The notes under the pieces: generated by a model
Seen by the model: the letters and a program-made list of their open reading frames with translations, nothing else
What the model was told of the DNA's origin: nothing
Database searches by the model: none
Position numbers and translations under genes: made by a program
Shown: positions 36,857-45,917 of the stretch, piece by piece
Layout of the letters: each line of letters begins with the position of its first letter
Numbering within the stretch: position 1 is the stretch's first letter
Assembly (NCBI RefSeq): GCF_002909445.1
Contig: NZ_PPXC01000010.1
Span: 62,001-126,000 of the forward strand
DNA length: 64,000 bases
Reading direction: 5' to 3'
Origin: Arthrobacter glacialis
GTDB taxonomy: Bacteria > Actinomycetota > Actinomycetes > Actinomycetales > Micrococcaceae

Positions 36857-37573
36857 TTACTGTCCTTCTTGCTTAAGAGGTGTGTCTTCATCCGCAGGTA
36901 AATCCTGGCCTGTGACCGCTATGGCGGCAGCAATATGGGCTGCCAGCCGCAGACGGATCACATCGGTTGCTCTGTCCATTGAAACACGCCCGGAAACTCC
37001 AGGCTCACGTTCAATGGTCATCGCTTCTCCGAAGACCACATGCAGATGCCGGCGAGGTGCCGGAATTTTGTCTCGATGTTCGTCGCCAACCCGGGTTCCC
37101 AGGATGGCAACAGGGACGACGACGGCACTTGAGTTCAGTGCCAGCCACGCCACCCCGCTGTTCATGCTTGCGGCATCCCCGGTCCCCCTGGTGCCTTCGG
37201 GCAGAATGCCCACGCAGTCATTGCGGTCAAGGACAGCCTTGGCATGTTGCAATGCCGCCCTGTCCCCTGCCCTGTTGACGGGAATCTGGCCGGAGGCATG
37301 CAATACCCCGCCCAAAAATCCCTTGAACATGTCGTGGCGGACCATGACATGCATGTATCGATTTGCCGCACCCACCATGACGGGGCCGTCAAGGTAGCTC
37401 AGGTGGTTGGCTGCAAAAACTATTGGGCCGGCAGCGGGAATGTTCTCCCGGCCGTGCACAGTGGTTTTGTACACCACATGATCCAACACCCGGCCCAGCG
37501 GCCGGCTCCACCGGGTCTTCCAACGCGGCGGCGCCGCACTCAAGGTCCGCAGTGGTTTAGCCGCAGAGCTCAT
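36857..37573 (-). CDS. 1-acyl-sn-glycerol-3-phosphate acyltransferase-like protein (PlsC family)
   Basis: 238 residues. [14 protein letters not shown] contains the HX4D catalytic motif near residues 55-60, [12 protein letters not shown] the EGTRG phosphate-binding motif near 125, and [10 protein letters not shown] motif IV. Acylates lysophosphatidic acid in phospholipid synthesis or a related lysophospholipid at the membrane. Its start overlaps the end of cmk by 4 nt, and der follows 2 nt later; a plsC gene between cmk and der is a common actinobacterial arrangement. Confidence 0.9.
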   Translation of the reverse strand: MSSAAKPLRTLSAAPPRWKTRWSRPLGRVLDHVVYKTTVHGRENIPAAGPIVFAANHLSYLDGPVMVGAANRYMHVMVRHDMFKGFLGGVLHASGQIPVNRAGDRAALQHAKAVLDRNDCVGILPEGTRGTGDAASMNSGVAWLALNSSAVVVPVAILGTRVGDEHRDKIPAPRRHLHVVFGEAMTIEREPGVSGRVSMDRATDVIRLRLAAHIAAAIAVTGQDLPADEDTPLKQEGQ

Positions 37574-38277
37574 GCAGCGGGGCCTTCGTTCACAGCCGAT
37601 CGCACCACATTGATAACCGCCGTGACAGTTTCCTCGAAGTCAAGATCCGAGGAATCAACCGTGTACACACCATCCGCCGCACGCTGGAAATCAACCACGG
37701 TGGAATCCTTGGCGTCGCGCGCCAAAACCTGCTGGACCAGCTGCTCGGCACTCTGGGTGCCACCCAACTGAAGTCCCCGGCGTCGCATCCTGGCTTCCTC
37801 ACTGGCTGTCAGGATCAAACGGGCTTGGGCTTGCGGGGCCACAACGGTGGTAATGTCCCGGCCTTCCACCACAATGCGATGGCCGCACTGGGCAATGACG
37901 GCCTGCTGGCGGCGCACCAATTCCTTGCGGGCACCCAAGTTGGTGGCCACGGCGCTGACGTTTTTGGAAATTTCCGGATCACGGATGGGCTCGGTGACGG
38001 TGATGCCATTGACCTTGACGAACTCGCCCTCGGGTGTGAGGTTTTGTTCCAGGCTGATGGTGCGGGCGGCAGCCTCTACGGCGGCGGCATCGTGCAAGTC
38101 GATGCGGCCGTTGAGGCAATGCCACGTCAGTGCCCGGTACATGGCACCGGTGTCCAAAAACGCCAAACCAAGCCGCTTCGCGACAGCTTTACTGACACTT
38201 GATTTGCCGGATCCCGAGGGGCCGTCAATGGCTATCACCAGGGGCTTGCCCTGGCGCAACTGCACACTAGCTGTCAC
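37570..38277 (-). CDS. cmk: Cytidylate kinase
   Basis: 235 residues. AIDGPSGSGKSSVSKAVAKRLGLAFLDTGAMYRALTW at the N-terminus is the P-loop and CMP-binding region; IVVEGRDITTVVAPQA near 135 and RDAKDSTVVDF near 185 are other family blocks. Phosphorylates CMP and dCMP. GTG 38277 was chosen: it overlaps the tyrA stop (GTGA) and has GGAAGG 7 nt upstream; an in-frame ATG at 38292 lies within tyrA. Coupled to tyrA upstream and plsC-like downstream. Confidence 0.94.
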   Translation of the reverse strand: MTASVQLRQGKPLVIAIDGPSGSGKSSVSKAVAKRLGLAFLDTGAMYRALTWHCLNGRIDLHDAAAVEAAARTISLEQNLTPEGEFVKVNGITVTEPIRDPEISKNVSAVATNLGARKELVRRQQAVIAQCGHRIVVEGRDITTVVAPQAQARLILTASEEARMRRRGLQLGGTQSAEQLVQQVLARDAKDSTVVDFQRAADGVYTVDSSDLDFEETVTAVINVVRSAVNEGPAA

Positions 38278-39377
38278 TGAATGACCTTCCAACCGCGTTC
38301 CGTCAAATCCTGTACCAAATTCACACGTTTGGACGGCAGCACTGAAAGCTCCACCATCCCCACCTGCAGCCCGGCAGAGTGGTCCAGGCGAAGATCTTCC
38401 ACGTTGACACCAATCTCACCGATCTCGGTCAACAATTTTGCAATCTGACCGGGCTTGTCATCCACCAGGACCGTCAGCCACGAGTACTGCTGGGGCGGGC
38501 CGCCGTGCTTGCCGGGAATCCTGCTCTGGCCCGCGTTGCCTTCAGCCATGAGCTGCGCCAAATCCAGGCGCGCTCCAGGGGCTGTGGGGGCGCTGAGCGT
38601 GCTAATCAGCCGGTCCAAATCGAGCCGGACACCCTGCATGATCTCCAGCAATTTAGGGGCGTTGGCCCCCAAGATCTGCACCCACAGGGAGGGGTCGCTG
38701 GCGGCGATGCGGGTGACATCGCGCAAACCATTGCCTGCCAGCGACAGCGCATGGGCCGGCGTTTCCGCCAGCCTGCTGGCCACCAGGGAGGACATGATCT
38801 GCGGCAAATGCGAAACCAGCGCCACAGCTTCATCATGTTCCTCGGGAGAGAAACGGAACACCACCGCGTCAAGGTCGATAGCCAATGAATGGGCCACCTT
38901 GACCGCGTGGGCACTGCTCACTTCCGAGGGGCACAGCACCCACGGCATCGAGTTGAACAGTTCCCCGCGCGCAGCCACGGGCCCTGAGCGCTCCCGCCCG
39001 GCCATGGGGTGGGTGCCCACATAGCGCGACAAGAGGCCCAAGTCCTCGCCCACCAGGGTGCGGAGTTCAGCCAGCACGGCAAATTTGACGCTTGCAATGT
39101 CCACCACGACGGCGGACGGGTACCTTCGCAGGGCTGCGGCCACCACTGTGGCACTCACGTCCGGCGGAGCAGCCACAACCACCAGCTCAGGGTTCAGTGG
39201 CTCCGCGAGCTCAAGGGCGCGCCCGGCACCAATGTCCACTGCCACTGCTTGCGCTGACGGCGAGGGGTCGCTGAGCACCACATCGACGCCGCGGGCACGC
39301 AGCCCCAGGCCAATGCTGGCTCCCAGCAGTCCACTGCCAAGAACCAGCACGGGCCCCAATAAGTGCGAAGGATTCAT
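38274..39377 (-). CDS. tyrA: Prephenate dehydrogenase with ACT domain
   Basis: 367 residues. Rossmann motif VLGSGLLGASIGL near 12-24, HPMAGRERSG near 125 with the catalytic-site His, and a C-terminal ACT domain about 285-360 (SWLTVLVDDKPGQIAKLLTEIGE). Oxidatively decarboxylates prephenate to 4-hydroxyphenylpyruvate in tyrosine synthesis; the ACT domain implies feedback control by an amino acid, presumably tyrosine. Sits 8 nt after rluB and overlaps cmk. Confidence 0.94.
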   Translation of the reverse strand: MNPSHLLGPVLVLGSGLLGASIGLGLRARGVDVVLSDPSPSAQAVAVDIGAGRALELAEPLNPELVVVAAPPDVSATVVAAALRRYPSAVVVDIASVKFAVLAELRTLVGEDLGLLSRYVGTHPMAGRERSGPVAARGELFNSMPWVLCPSEVSSAHAVKVAHSLAIDLDAVVFRFSPEEHDEAVALVSHLPQIMSSLVASRLAETPAHALSLAGNGLRDVTRIAASDPSLWVQILGANAPKLLEIMQGVRLDLDRLISTLSAPTAPGARLDLAQLMAEGNAGQSRIPGKHGGPPQQYSWLTVLVDDKPGQIAKLLTEIGEIGVNVEDLRLDHSAGLQVGMVELSVLPSKRVNLVQDLTERGWKVIQ

Positions 39378-39385
39378 GGGTTTGG

Positions 39386-40696
39386 TTACATTCCCACGTC
39401 TGCGAGCAGGTAACCCACCTCGTGGCGACCCAAAACGCGGACGCTGCCCTGGCGCTGGTCGCCCAGGGCGATGGGGCCGAACTTGACGCGCACCAGGCGC
39501 TCCACGGGGTAACCCACGGCGTCAAACATGCGTCGCACAATGCGGTTTTTGCCGGAGTGCAAAACAACCTCGGCCAACACGTGGCCGGGGGTGGAGTCCA
39601 CCAGCCGGAAGGAATCCACACGCTGCCAGCCGTCTTCGAGCTCCACGCCGTCCTTGAGCTGGGCGCCAACACCCTGTGCCATCGGTCCCTTCACCTGGAC
39701 CAGGTAGGTCTTGGGGATGCCGTACTTGGGGTGGCTCAAACGGTTGGCGAGTTCGCCGTCGTTCGTCAGGAGCAACAGGCCCTCAGTGGCCGTATCCAAA
39801 CGGCCCACGTGGAAGAGGCGCTCGGCGGTCTGGCGCTTCTTGAGGAAGTCGCTGATGCACGGGCGGCCTTCGGGGTCATCCATGGTGGAGACAACGCCCT
39901 TGGGCTTGTTGAACACCATGTACACCATCTGGTCATTGGTCTGGATGGTCATGCCGTCAACGGTGATGTCAACGGTTGCCGGATCCACGCGCAGGCCCAG
40001 CTGGTTTACAGTGACGCCGTCAACCTGGACACGGCCCTCAAGGATCATGTCCTCGCACAGGCGGCGCGAGGCCACACCTGCCATGGCCATGACCTTTTGC
40101 AGGCGCACACCCTCGGCATTGTGAATGTCAATGTCGTCCGTGGTGGTCAGCGGGCGGCGGTTCTGCTCGGTGGGCCGATTCTTGCTCGAGGTGACGGTGC
40201 GGCCGTACTGCTCATTCTTGAACGGGCGTGCGCCGGTCTGGCTGGGCTTGCGTGCACCGGGCTTGCCGGTGGCCGACTTGGGCCCGCCCAGCTTTGAGCC
40301 GCCGGAGCGGAAGCCGCCCTCGCTGGCCGCCTTGGCCGCATTGGCCGCCCGGTCGGTGTTGTAGCCGGCGGCGCGCAGGGCGCCGGGCTTGAAGCCGCCA
40401 TCGCTGGAGCCGCCGGACCTGTTGTTGCCGCCGGAACGGTAGCCGCCATCGCTGGAGCCGCCGGAGCGGTAGCCGCCATCGCTGGAGCCACCCTTGTAAC
40501 CGCCCTCACTGGAGCCGCCCTTGTAGCCGCCGGACTTGAAGCCACCGGATTTGGGTGCGCCGGACTTAAAACCGCCCGACTTGGGGGCGCCAGATTTGAA
40601 GCCACCTGATTTGGGGGCGCCTGAGCGCGGATTACCTCCACGCGGCTGGTTCTGCCCGGAAGAGTTTCCGGAGCGGTGCGACGGTGTCGGTGTCAT
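39386..40696 (-). CDS. rluB: 23S rRNA pseudouridine synthase (RluB/RsuA family) with low-complexity leader
   Basis: 436 residues. The last 250 form an S4 RNA-binding domain (VRLQKVMAMAGVASRRLCEDMILEGRV) and an RsuA-type catalytic domain with the active-site Asp in HVGRLDTATEGLLLLTNDG. The first 160 residues are a repetitive Gly/Ser/Lys sequence: four APKSGGFKSG-type units, then SSDGGYRSGG-type units. Such basic, glycine-rich arms help bind RNA. The surrounding scpB-rluB-tyrA order is standard. Start ATG 40696; repeats may make the leader length variable between strains. Confidence 0.93.
   Translation of the reverse strand: MTPTPSHRSGNSSGQNQPRGGNPRSGAPKSGGFKSGAPKSGGFKSGAPKSGGFKSGGYKGGSSEGGYKGGSSDGGYRSGGSSDGGYRSGGNNRSGGSSDGGFKPGALRAAGYNTDRAANAAKAASEGGFRSGGSKLGGPKSATGKPGARKPSQTGARPFKNEQYGRTVTSSKNRPTEQNRRPLTTTDDIDIHNAEGVRLQKVMAMAGVASRRLCEDMILEGRVQVDGVTVNQLGLRVDPATVDITVDGMTIQTNDQMVYMVFNKPKGVVSTMDDPEGRPCISDFLKKRQTAERLFHVGRLDTATEGLLLLTNDGELANRLSHPKYGIPKTYLVQVKGPMAQGVGAQLKDGVELEDGWQRVDSFRLVDSTPGHVLAEVVLHSGKNRIVRRMFDAVGYPVERLVRVKFGPIALGDQRQGSVRVLGRHEVGYLLADVGM
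40250..40650. repeat. In-gene low-complexity repeats in the rluB 5' part
   Basis: Tandem, slightly degenerate units coding for KSGGFKSGAP and SSDGGYRSGG in the Gly-rich arm of RluB. Expected to be prone to replication slippage. Confidence 0.8.
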
Positions 40697-40732
40697 GGGA
40701 ATATCCTTAAAGTACTAAATGTTGTGGTCAAG

Positions 40733-41377
40733 CTAAAAGTGTGAATCATCGATTTCATGAAGGTTTTCCAGACCGGGCAGGTGCTGTGCAATTTGCGGCA
40801 ACTGATCCACGCTACCCATCCCCAGCCGTTCTAAAAAGTACGCCGTGGTGCGGTACAGGAATGCCCCGGACACCTCATCGGTGCCCACTTCCTCAATCAG
40901 TCCGCGCTGCGCCAGCGTCCTCACCACGGAGTCCACGTTTACGCCTCGAATGGCGGAAACACGGGCCCGCGAAACTGGTTGGCGGTAAGCAATCACCGCC
41001 AAAGTCTCCAAGGCCGCCTGCGTGAGCCGGGCTGTCTGGCCGTCCACAACAAACTGTGACACGATATCGGCGTAAGCAGCTCGTGAATAAACACGCCAAC
41101 CTCCGGCAAGTTGCCGAAGTTCAAAGCCGCGAACCGGTACGGTGTCACCCTTCCTAGTATAGCCGTCGTACTCCCGTGCCAGTTCGTGTAATTGCTCACG
41201 TATTGCCGCAGCGGGCAAACCGACCACGGCAGCCAATGCCTCCTCGGTAACCGGCTCATCCACCACCATGAGCACAGCCTCCAGTGCAGCCCTGACGCCG
41301 TGCGCTGTTTCGAGCAGATCCGCAGCCTCTTCGGGCTGCGCCATGGATGCGTCAACGGTGCTTGAATTCTCGCTCAT
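40733..41377 (-). CDS. scpB: Segregation and condensation protein B
   Basis: 214 residues. Winged-helix protein of the SMC-ScpAB complex: AHGVRAALEAVLMVVDEPVTEEALAAVV near the N-terminus and LTQAALETLAVIAYRQPVSRARVSAIRGVNVDSVVRTLAQRGLIEEVG, the family's best conserved block, near 120-165. Helps condense and segregate the chromosome. Overlaps the end of scpA by 4 nt and lies 36 nt before rluB. Confidence 0.95.
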   Translation of the reverse strand: MSENSSTVDASMAQPEEAADLLETAHGVRAALEAVLMVVDEPVTEEALAAVVGLPAAAIREQLHELAREYDGYTRKGDTVPVRGFELRQLAGGWRVYSRAAYADIVSQFVVDGQTARLTQAALETLAVIAYRQPVSRARVSAIRGVNVDSVVRTLAQRGLIEEVGTDEVSGAFLYRTTAYFLERLGMGSVDQLPQIAQHLPGLENLHEIDDSHF

Positions 41378-42318
41378 GATGCCACCTCCTTGCGTTCGTG
41401 TTCAGTTGCTTCAGCGGGGTCACCGTGGGGCGACTCCTCATCAAAGTCGCTGTCGGTGGCAAGACTGTGCTGGGCTCCCGCGCTCCACCGCACCAGCAGC
41501 TCACCCAGCGGATTGGCCTGTTCAAAGGTGACCACCTGGTCCCTGAACAGTTCCAGCAGGGCCAGGAACCGGGCAATGACCACCATGGAGGAGGATGCGT
41601 CGGCGCTCAAGGCGGCAAAGGAAAGCTGGGCTCCGAGCCAGGTGGCTGCGCCGGGATCGCCTTCTTGGGGCATGCCAGCGGTGAGCATGAGCGTCACGAT
41701 GGCCGCTTGGTCGCGCACACTGACGTGCTGCACGTGCAGGTGTGCCAGGCCCACTTCGGTGATGGGTGCTTGTTTGGGTTCCATGGCCTTGGCGGCCAGT
41801 TGCGCGAACTGTTCGGGGGTGTGCCGCCACACCAGTTCCGGCAGCAGGGCGGCAAAGTGCGGTTCCAACCCGGCTTGGCGGGGGAAGCGCTGAGCCTCAC
41901 GGTCAAGTTCGGCGCCCAGCAGGGCGGCAACTTCCTTGAACGCCTTGTACTGCAAAAGCCGTGCGAACAAGAGGTCACGGGCCTCCAAAAGGGCCAGGTC
42001 CTCGTCGTTCTCCACCTCACCGGCGGGCAGCAGCCGGGCAGCCTTCAAATCCAAAAGGGTCGCAGCCAGGACAAGGAATTCGCTGGCCTCATCCAACGCC
42101 CACTCCTGCCCCAATGACTGGAGTGCCTTCAGGTAGCTGATGAACTCATCCGTGACGGTGGCGATGGCCACGTCGGTGATGTCCAGTTCGTGTTTGGAAA
42201 TCAGGCCAAGGAGCAAGTCAAAGGGACCGGTGAAGTTATCCAGCCGGACTTCAAAACGCTTGGGGCTGCTCCCCTGCGTACGTGCCGCGATCCCCGCGGC
42301 CTGTGATGGTGAAAGCAA
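41374..42318 (-). CDS. scpA: Segregation and condensation protein A
   Basis: 314 residues, kleisin subunit of SMC-ScpAB. FEVRLDNFTGPFDLLLGLISKHELDITDVAIATVTDEFISYLKAL is the diagnostic N-terminal SMC-neck-binding domain; the C-terminal winged helix follows an acidic-free middle. TTG start at 42318, 1 nt after the parA stop codon. Bridges SMC heads and binds ScpB. Confidence 0.95.
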   Translation of the reverse strand: MLSPSQAAGIAARTQGSSPKRFEVRLDNFTGPFDLLLGLISKHELDITDVAIATVTDEFISYLKALQSLGQEWALDEASEFLVLAATLLDLKAARLLPAGEVENDEDLALLEARDLLFARLLQYKAFKEVAALLGAELDREAQRFPRQAGLEPHFAALLPELVWRHTPEQFAQLAAKAMEPKQAPITEVGLAHLHVQHVSVRDQAAIVTLMLTAGMPQEGDPGAATWLGAQLSFAALSADASSSMVVIARFLALLELFRDQVVTFEQANPLGELLVRWSAGAQHSLATDSDFDEESPHGDPAEATEHERKEVAS

Positions 42319-42319
42319 G

Positions 42320-43201
42320 TTAGGGCGAGCCGCCCCGGGCGATCAGTTCCTTGGCCAGCCGGCGGTAGGAGTCGGCGCCCTGATGGTTGGCGGCGTAGGA
42401 GGTGATGGGCTCTGCAGCAACGGAGGCGTCGGCAAACTTGATGGTGCGCTTGATGACCGTTTCAAACACCTTGTCGCCAAACGCTTCCACCAGGCGGGCC
42501 AGCACTTCACGCCCATGCAGGGTCCGCGCGTCGTACATGGTGGCCAGGACGCCATCAACCTGCAGGCCGGGGTTCAAGCGGTCCTGCACCTTGTCAATGG
42601 TTTCCACCAGCAAAGCCACGGCGCGCAGGGCGAAGAATTCACAGATCAGCGGAATGATCACGCCGTGCGCGGCAGTCAGCGCATTGACCGTCAGCAGGCC
42701 AAGGGAGGGCTGGCAGTCGATCAGGACAACGTCGTAGTCGTCCTCAACCTTGCGCAGGGCACTGGCCAGGACCTGTTCGCGGGCAACCTCGTTGACCAGC
42801 TGAACCTCGGCGGCGGAGAGGTCAATGTTGGCGGGGAGAATGTCAATGTTCTCAACGTCCGTGTGGATGATGGCGTCACGAATGTCCACCTTCCGGTCCA
42901 TCAAGACGTTGTACACGGTGATGTCGAGCTCGTGGGGGTTGGTGCCCAAGCCGGCAGACAGCGCGCCCTGCGGGTCAAAGTCCACCAGGAGGACCTTGCG
43001 GCCTGCTTCTGCGAGGGCGGCACCAAGGTTGATGGTCGACGTCGTTTTTCCCACGCCGCCTTTTTGGTTGACCATGGCAATAATGCGTGCCGGGCCATGG
43101 GAGGTAAGAACCGGGGGCTCGGGGAATTCCGTCAAGGGTCGTCCGGTTGGGCCCAGAACGTCCTCGCCCACGAGTGCCGTTGCACCCTGCTCGTTGCTCA
43201 C
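42320..43201 (-). CDS. ParA/Soj-family chromosome-partitioning ATPase
   Basis: 293 residues. A polar N-terminus of about 38 residues precedes IIAMVNQKGGVGKTTSTINLGAALAEAG, the deviant Walker A; DFDPQGALSAGLG (switch I) and VVLIDCQPSLGLLTVNAL (Walker B) follow. Lies directly upstream of scpAB, the usual site in Actinobacteria for this second ParA, which is separate from the origin-proximal parAB and has no ParB neighbour. Likely cooperates with condensin loading or cell-cycle positioning; that is inference. Confidence 0.93.
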   Translation of the reverse strand: MSNEQGATALVGEDVLGPTGRPLTEFPEPPVLTSHGPARIIAMVNQKGGVGKTTSTINLGAALAEAGRKVLLVDFDPQGALSAGLGTNPHELDITVYNVLMDRKVDIRDAIIHTDVENIDILPANIDLSAAEVQLVNEVAREQVLASALRKVEDDYDVVLIDCQPSLGLLTVNALTAAHGVIIPLICEFFALRAVALLVETIDKVQDRLNPGLQVDGVLATMYDARTLHGREVLARLVEAFGDKVFETVIKRTIKFADASVAAEPITSYAANHQGADSYRRLAKELIARGGSP

Positions 43202-43368
43202 CTGTCAGTCCACACTTTCGCTGCTTTGCCCTTACATCACTTCCAGTGACTAGGTTACCGGGTTGGGCGGGCATGTTTGGAACATTTAGCCCGGTTGGGT
43301 TTTGAGCCTTGACCCTCAAGTTGAAGCTGAATGTTGGTGGTGGGGGTGCCAGCCTATACTTCGAAGTG

Positions 43369-44139
43369 ATGAGCAAAGTATCCGATTCCTCCCCCGGCGG
43401 TCCCCGCCTCCCCTCCTCTGCCGCCAGCCCTTCCACCCCCGCCCAGCGCAAGGATGTGGTGCGGGCAGAGAAGCTGCAGGCCGGCTACAGCGGCAATCCT
43501 GTCTGTGGTGTGGTCAGCTTCAGTGTCCACTCGCACCAGTCCCTTGCCTTGGTTGGCCCCAATGGCGCGGGCAAATCGACTGTTGTCAAGACCGTGGTGG
43601 GCCAGCTGGAGCCCCTCTCCGGCACAACCCTTATCAACGGCGCCGAGGTGGATGACAGAACCTTGGACTTCCGCCGTGAAGTGGCCGTGGTGTTTGATGA
43701 CGATGCCTTCTTCCCCGCCCTCACGGTGGAGGAGCATCTTGCCATTGTTTCCGCCGGGCACGGGGTGGAGGATGTCGAGGACGTCATCGCCGCCGAGTTG
43801 GAGTTCTTTGGCCTCTCGGAGCAGGCTAAGTCGCGGCCGTACAACCTCTCCTCTGGGCAGCGCCGGCGCATGCTGCTGGCATCGGCCTTTGTGCGGCCCC
43901 GCTCCCTGCTGGTTCTGGACGAGCCCGAGCAGCGCCTGGACACGGCCATGCGGCACAAGCTGGCCACCAGGCTGCGGGCCGAGGTGGATGCCGGCCTGGC
44001 TTTGCTGGTGGTCACCCACGATCCGGACTTCCTCACCACGGTGGCCACCAAAGCCCTGTTTGTTGCCGACACCATTCATGTCATGACGCCCCAGCGTGCG
44101 GCTGCGGCCATCGCCTCCGAGAACCCGTACGCGGAGTAG
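43369..44139 (+). CDS. ABC transporter ATP-binding protein
   Basis: 256 residues from ATG 43369. Walker A LVGPNGAGKSTVVKTVV, signature LSSGQRRRMLLASAF, Walker B SLLVLDEPEQRLD and H-loop VVTHD are all present, so it should hydrolyse ATP. The Q-loop region reads VAVVFDDDAFFPALTVEEHL, with D replacing the usual Q. It is paired with the DUF6297-type permease 6 nt downstream, making a likely exporter. The substrate is unknown. Divergent from parA-scpAB. Confidence 0.9.
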   Translation: MSKVSDSSPGGPRLPSSAASPSTPAQRKDVVRAEKLQAGYSGNPVCGVVSFSVHSHQSLALVGPNGAGKSTVVKTVVGQLEPLSGTTLINGAEVDDRTLDFRREVAVVFDDDAFFPALTVEEHLAIVSAGHGVEDVEDVIAAELEFFGLSEQAKSRPYNLSSGQRRRMLLASAFVRPRSLLVLDEPEQRLDTAMRHKLATRLRAEVDAGLALLVVTHDPDFLTTVATKALFVADTIHVMTPQRAAAAIASENPYAE

Positions 44140-44145
44140 CCACCC

Positions 44146-45822
44146 ATGAGCATACAAACACGTGAGCGCTTCAGTGCCAGGGAAATCCGGCAGTACACCT
44201 TCAGGGCCGGGCTGAGCCGCACCCAGGGCGGGCTGATGGAGCTCATCTCCGAGGTGTACACCTCCATTCTGGGCGGCTTGACACTGCTGGCCATGGCCGG
44301 GGCGCTCATTGTTGCCCTGCGCCACAGCCTGGGTGTGGGCACCGAATCGGCATTGGCGGTAACAGCCGTTGCGCCGGGCTTCCACTCGGTGGCGCTGCTG
44401 CAGGCGAGCGCCACTGTGCTGCTGGCCCTGGCTGCTGCGTTGCTGAGCGTTGAGATGACCATGGGTCCGGTGGCCATGACCTTGCCGCAGACCGCGTGGT
44501 GGCTGGGGCTGCCTGTCCGGCGCAGGGGTTTCATCCAGCCAGGCTTTCTAAAATCGCTGCTGTGGCCAACCATTGCCGCCATCTTGGTGGTGGTGCCGTT
44601 GGCTCTGGGCATGGCGGACCATCCGGCTGCCGGCAACATCGCCCTGGCGGCACTGTGCGGCGTGGGCCTGGCCTGGCTTCTCCATGGTGTGGCGGGGTGG
44701 TGTCAAATCACCAATTCCGGCGCCTGGCTCAAGACCGTCATGGGGGCAGTCACCCTGGTGGCGCCACTGACCTTGGTGGCCACGGCACTGTACAACAATG
44801 TGGCCGGTTCCGGTGCGGTGACAGCCACCCAGACTGCCTGGATGGAGTACCTGCCCACCAGCTGGCCGCTCTTGGTGGCCGACGGCGCACGCTGGCCGCT
44901 GCTATTGGTGGCTCTTGCGCTGGGGCTGCTGACCCTGGTGTATGTGAACCTTGAGCGCATCACCACAGCGCAGCTCAAGGCCAGTGCGGCCGCCGGCGCC
45001 TACGCTGCCAGTTCCCTGCTGTCCATGGATGCCACTGAGCTCTCACGCTCCCTGAGCACGGGCCCTGCCGTGGGCCGCAGCAAGCTGCGACTCCCCATGG
45101 TTTTCAAGAAAGGCTCCGCCACCTCACGCAGCGTCAAGACGTTGCTAAGCACCCATGCAACCATGGCCCTGCGCTCCCCCAGCACCCTGCTGCGCGTACT
45201 GGTGCTCGCCGCCGTCCCCGCGTCACTGGCTGCCGTTGAGTTTCTGGGCAATGCCATCTTGATAGCCGTGGTGCTTTTCCTGTGCGCCTACTTTGCTGCC
45301 ACAGCCCTTGGCGCAACCGCTCGTTTTGCCGCGGGCAATCCGGCTGTCGACGCGCTCATGCCCCTGCCGGCGAAGGTGGTGCGCCGGGTGCACTATGTGC
45401 TTCCTGCCGTGGCCATGACGATCTGGGCTGCAGTGTGCCTTGGCTTGTTGCTGGCCCTGGGAGTGGGTTCACCGGCCCTGCTCATTTTGGCCATCTTTGC
45501 GGGTCCGGGGCTGGGGGCCGCCACCTTGCGGGCCGCCTTCAGGCCTGCACCTGACTGGAACATGCCCGCCGTCGCCTCCCCCACGGGCCCCATCCCCACC
45601 GGTGCCATCCGGTCCTTTTTGTCCGGCCCGGACCTGACCCTCATTGTGTTGCTGCCGGTCCTGATCTGCCTGATCTCCGGCGGCGTGCCCGCCGTAGCGT
45701 TCCCGGCCCAGCTGACACTCTCCTACCTGGCCTTCTTGTGGGGAACGCACGTGCGCAAACCCAAATCAGCCAAGGATGGCGGATTATTTGGCACACCAGC
45801 AGCGACAGCAGCTGCGAAGTAA
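44146..45822 (+). CDS. DUF6297-type ABC permease
   Basis: 558 residues, about twelve hydrophobic helices in two halves separated by a cytoplasmic loop at about 285-345 (SMDATELSRSLSTGPAVGRSK). The length, layout and coupling to an ATP-binding subunit match the DUF6297 family, actinobacterial membrane partners of ABC ATPases. No extracellular enzymatic domain. The stop is followed by a 32-bp perfect hairpin that separates it from convergent dctA. Confidence 0.8.
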   Translation: MSIQTRERFSAREIRQYTFRAGLSRTQGGLMELISEVYTSILGGLTLLAMAGALIVALRHSLGVGTESALAVTAVAPGFHSVALLQASATVLLALAAALLSVEMTMGPVAMTLPQTAWWLGLPVRRRGFIQPGFLKSLLWPTIAAILVVVPLALGMADHPAAGNIALAALCGVGLAWLLHGVAGWCQITNSGAWLKTVMGAVTLVAPLTLVATALYNNVAGSGAVTATQTAWMEYLPTSWPLLVADGARWPLLLVALALGLLTLVYVNLERITTAQLKASAAAGAYAASSLLSMDATELSRSLSTGPAVGRSKLRLPMVFKKGSATSRSVKTLLSTHATMALRSPSTLLRVLVLAAVPASLAAVEFLGNAILIAVVLFLCAYFAATALGATARFAAGNPAVDALMPLPAKVVRRVHYVLPAVAMTIWAAVCLGLLLALGVGSPALLILAIFAGPGLGAATLRAAFRPAPDWNMPAVASPTGPIPTGAIRSFLSGPDLTLIVLLPVLICLISGGVPAVAFPAQLTLSYLAFLWGTHVRKPKSAKDGGLFGTPAATAAAK

Positions 45823-45838
45823 ATCTCCCCCGCGAAAC

Positions 45839-45905
45839 CACAGCGAACGTACAGCAGGTGACAATGTTTGCGCCAAACATTGTCACCTGCTGTACGTTCG
45901 CTGTG
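45839..45905. terminator. 32-bp perfect palindrome between convergent genes
   Basis: Arms 45839-45870 and 45874-45905 are exact reverse complements over 32 bp with a 3-nt CGC loop; the outer ends read CACAGCG/CGCTGTG. It lies between the DUF6297 permease and dctA stops and should terminate both. Confidence 0.8.
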
Positions 45906-45917
45906 CGGCTACGGCAG

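Noticed and set aside
40250-40650. Regular short repeats that could suggest a CRISPR or satellite array
   Set aside because: They are in frame within rluB and encode a Gly/Ser/Lys-rich arm; no spacers.
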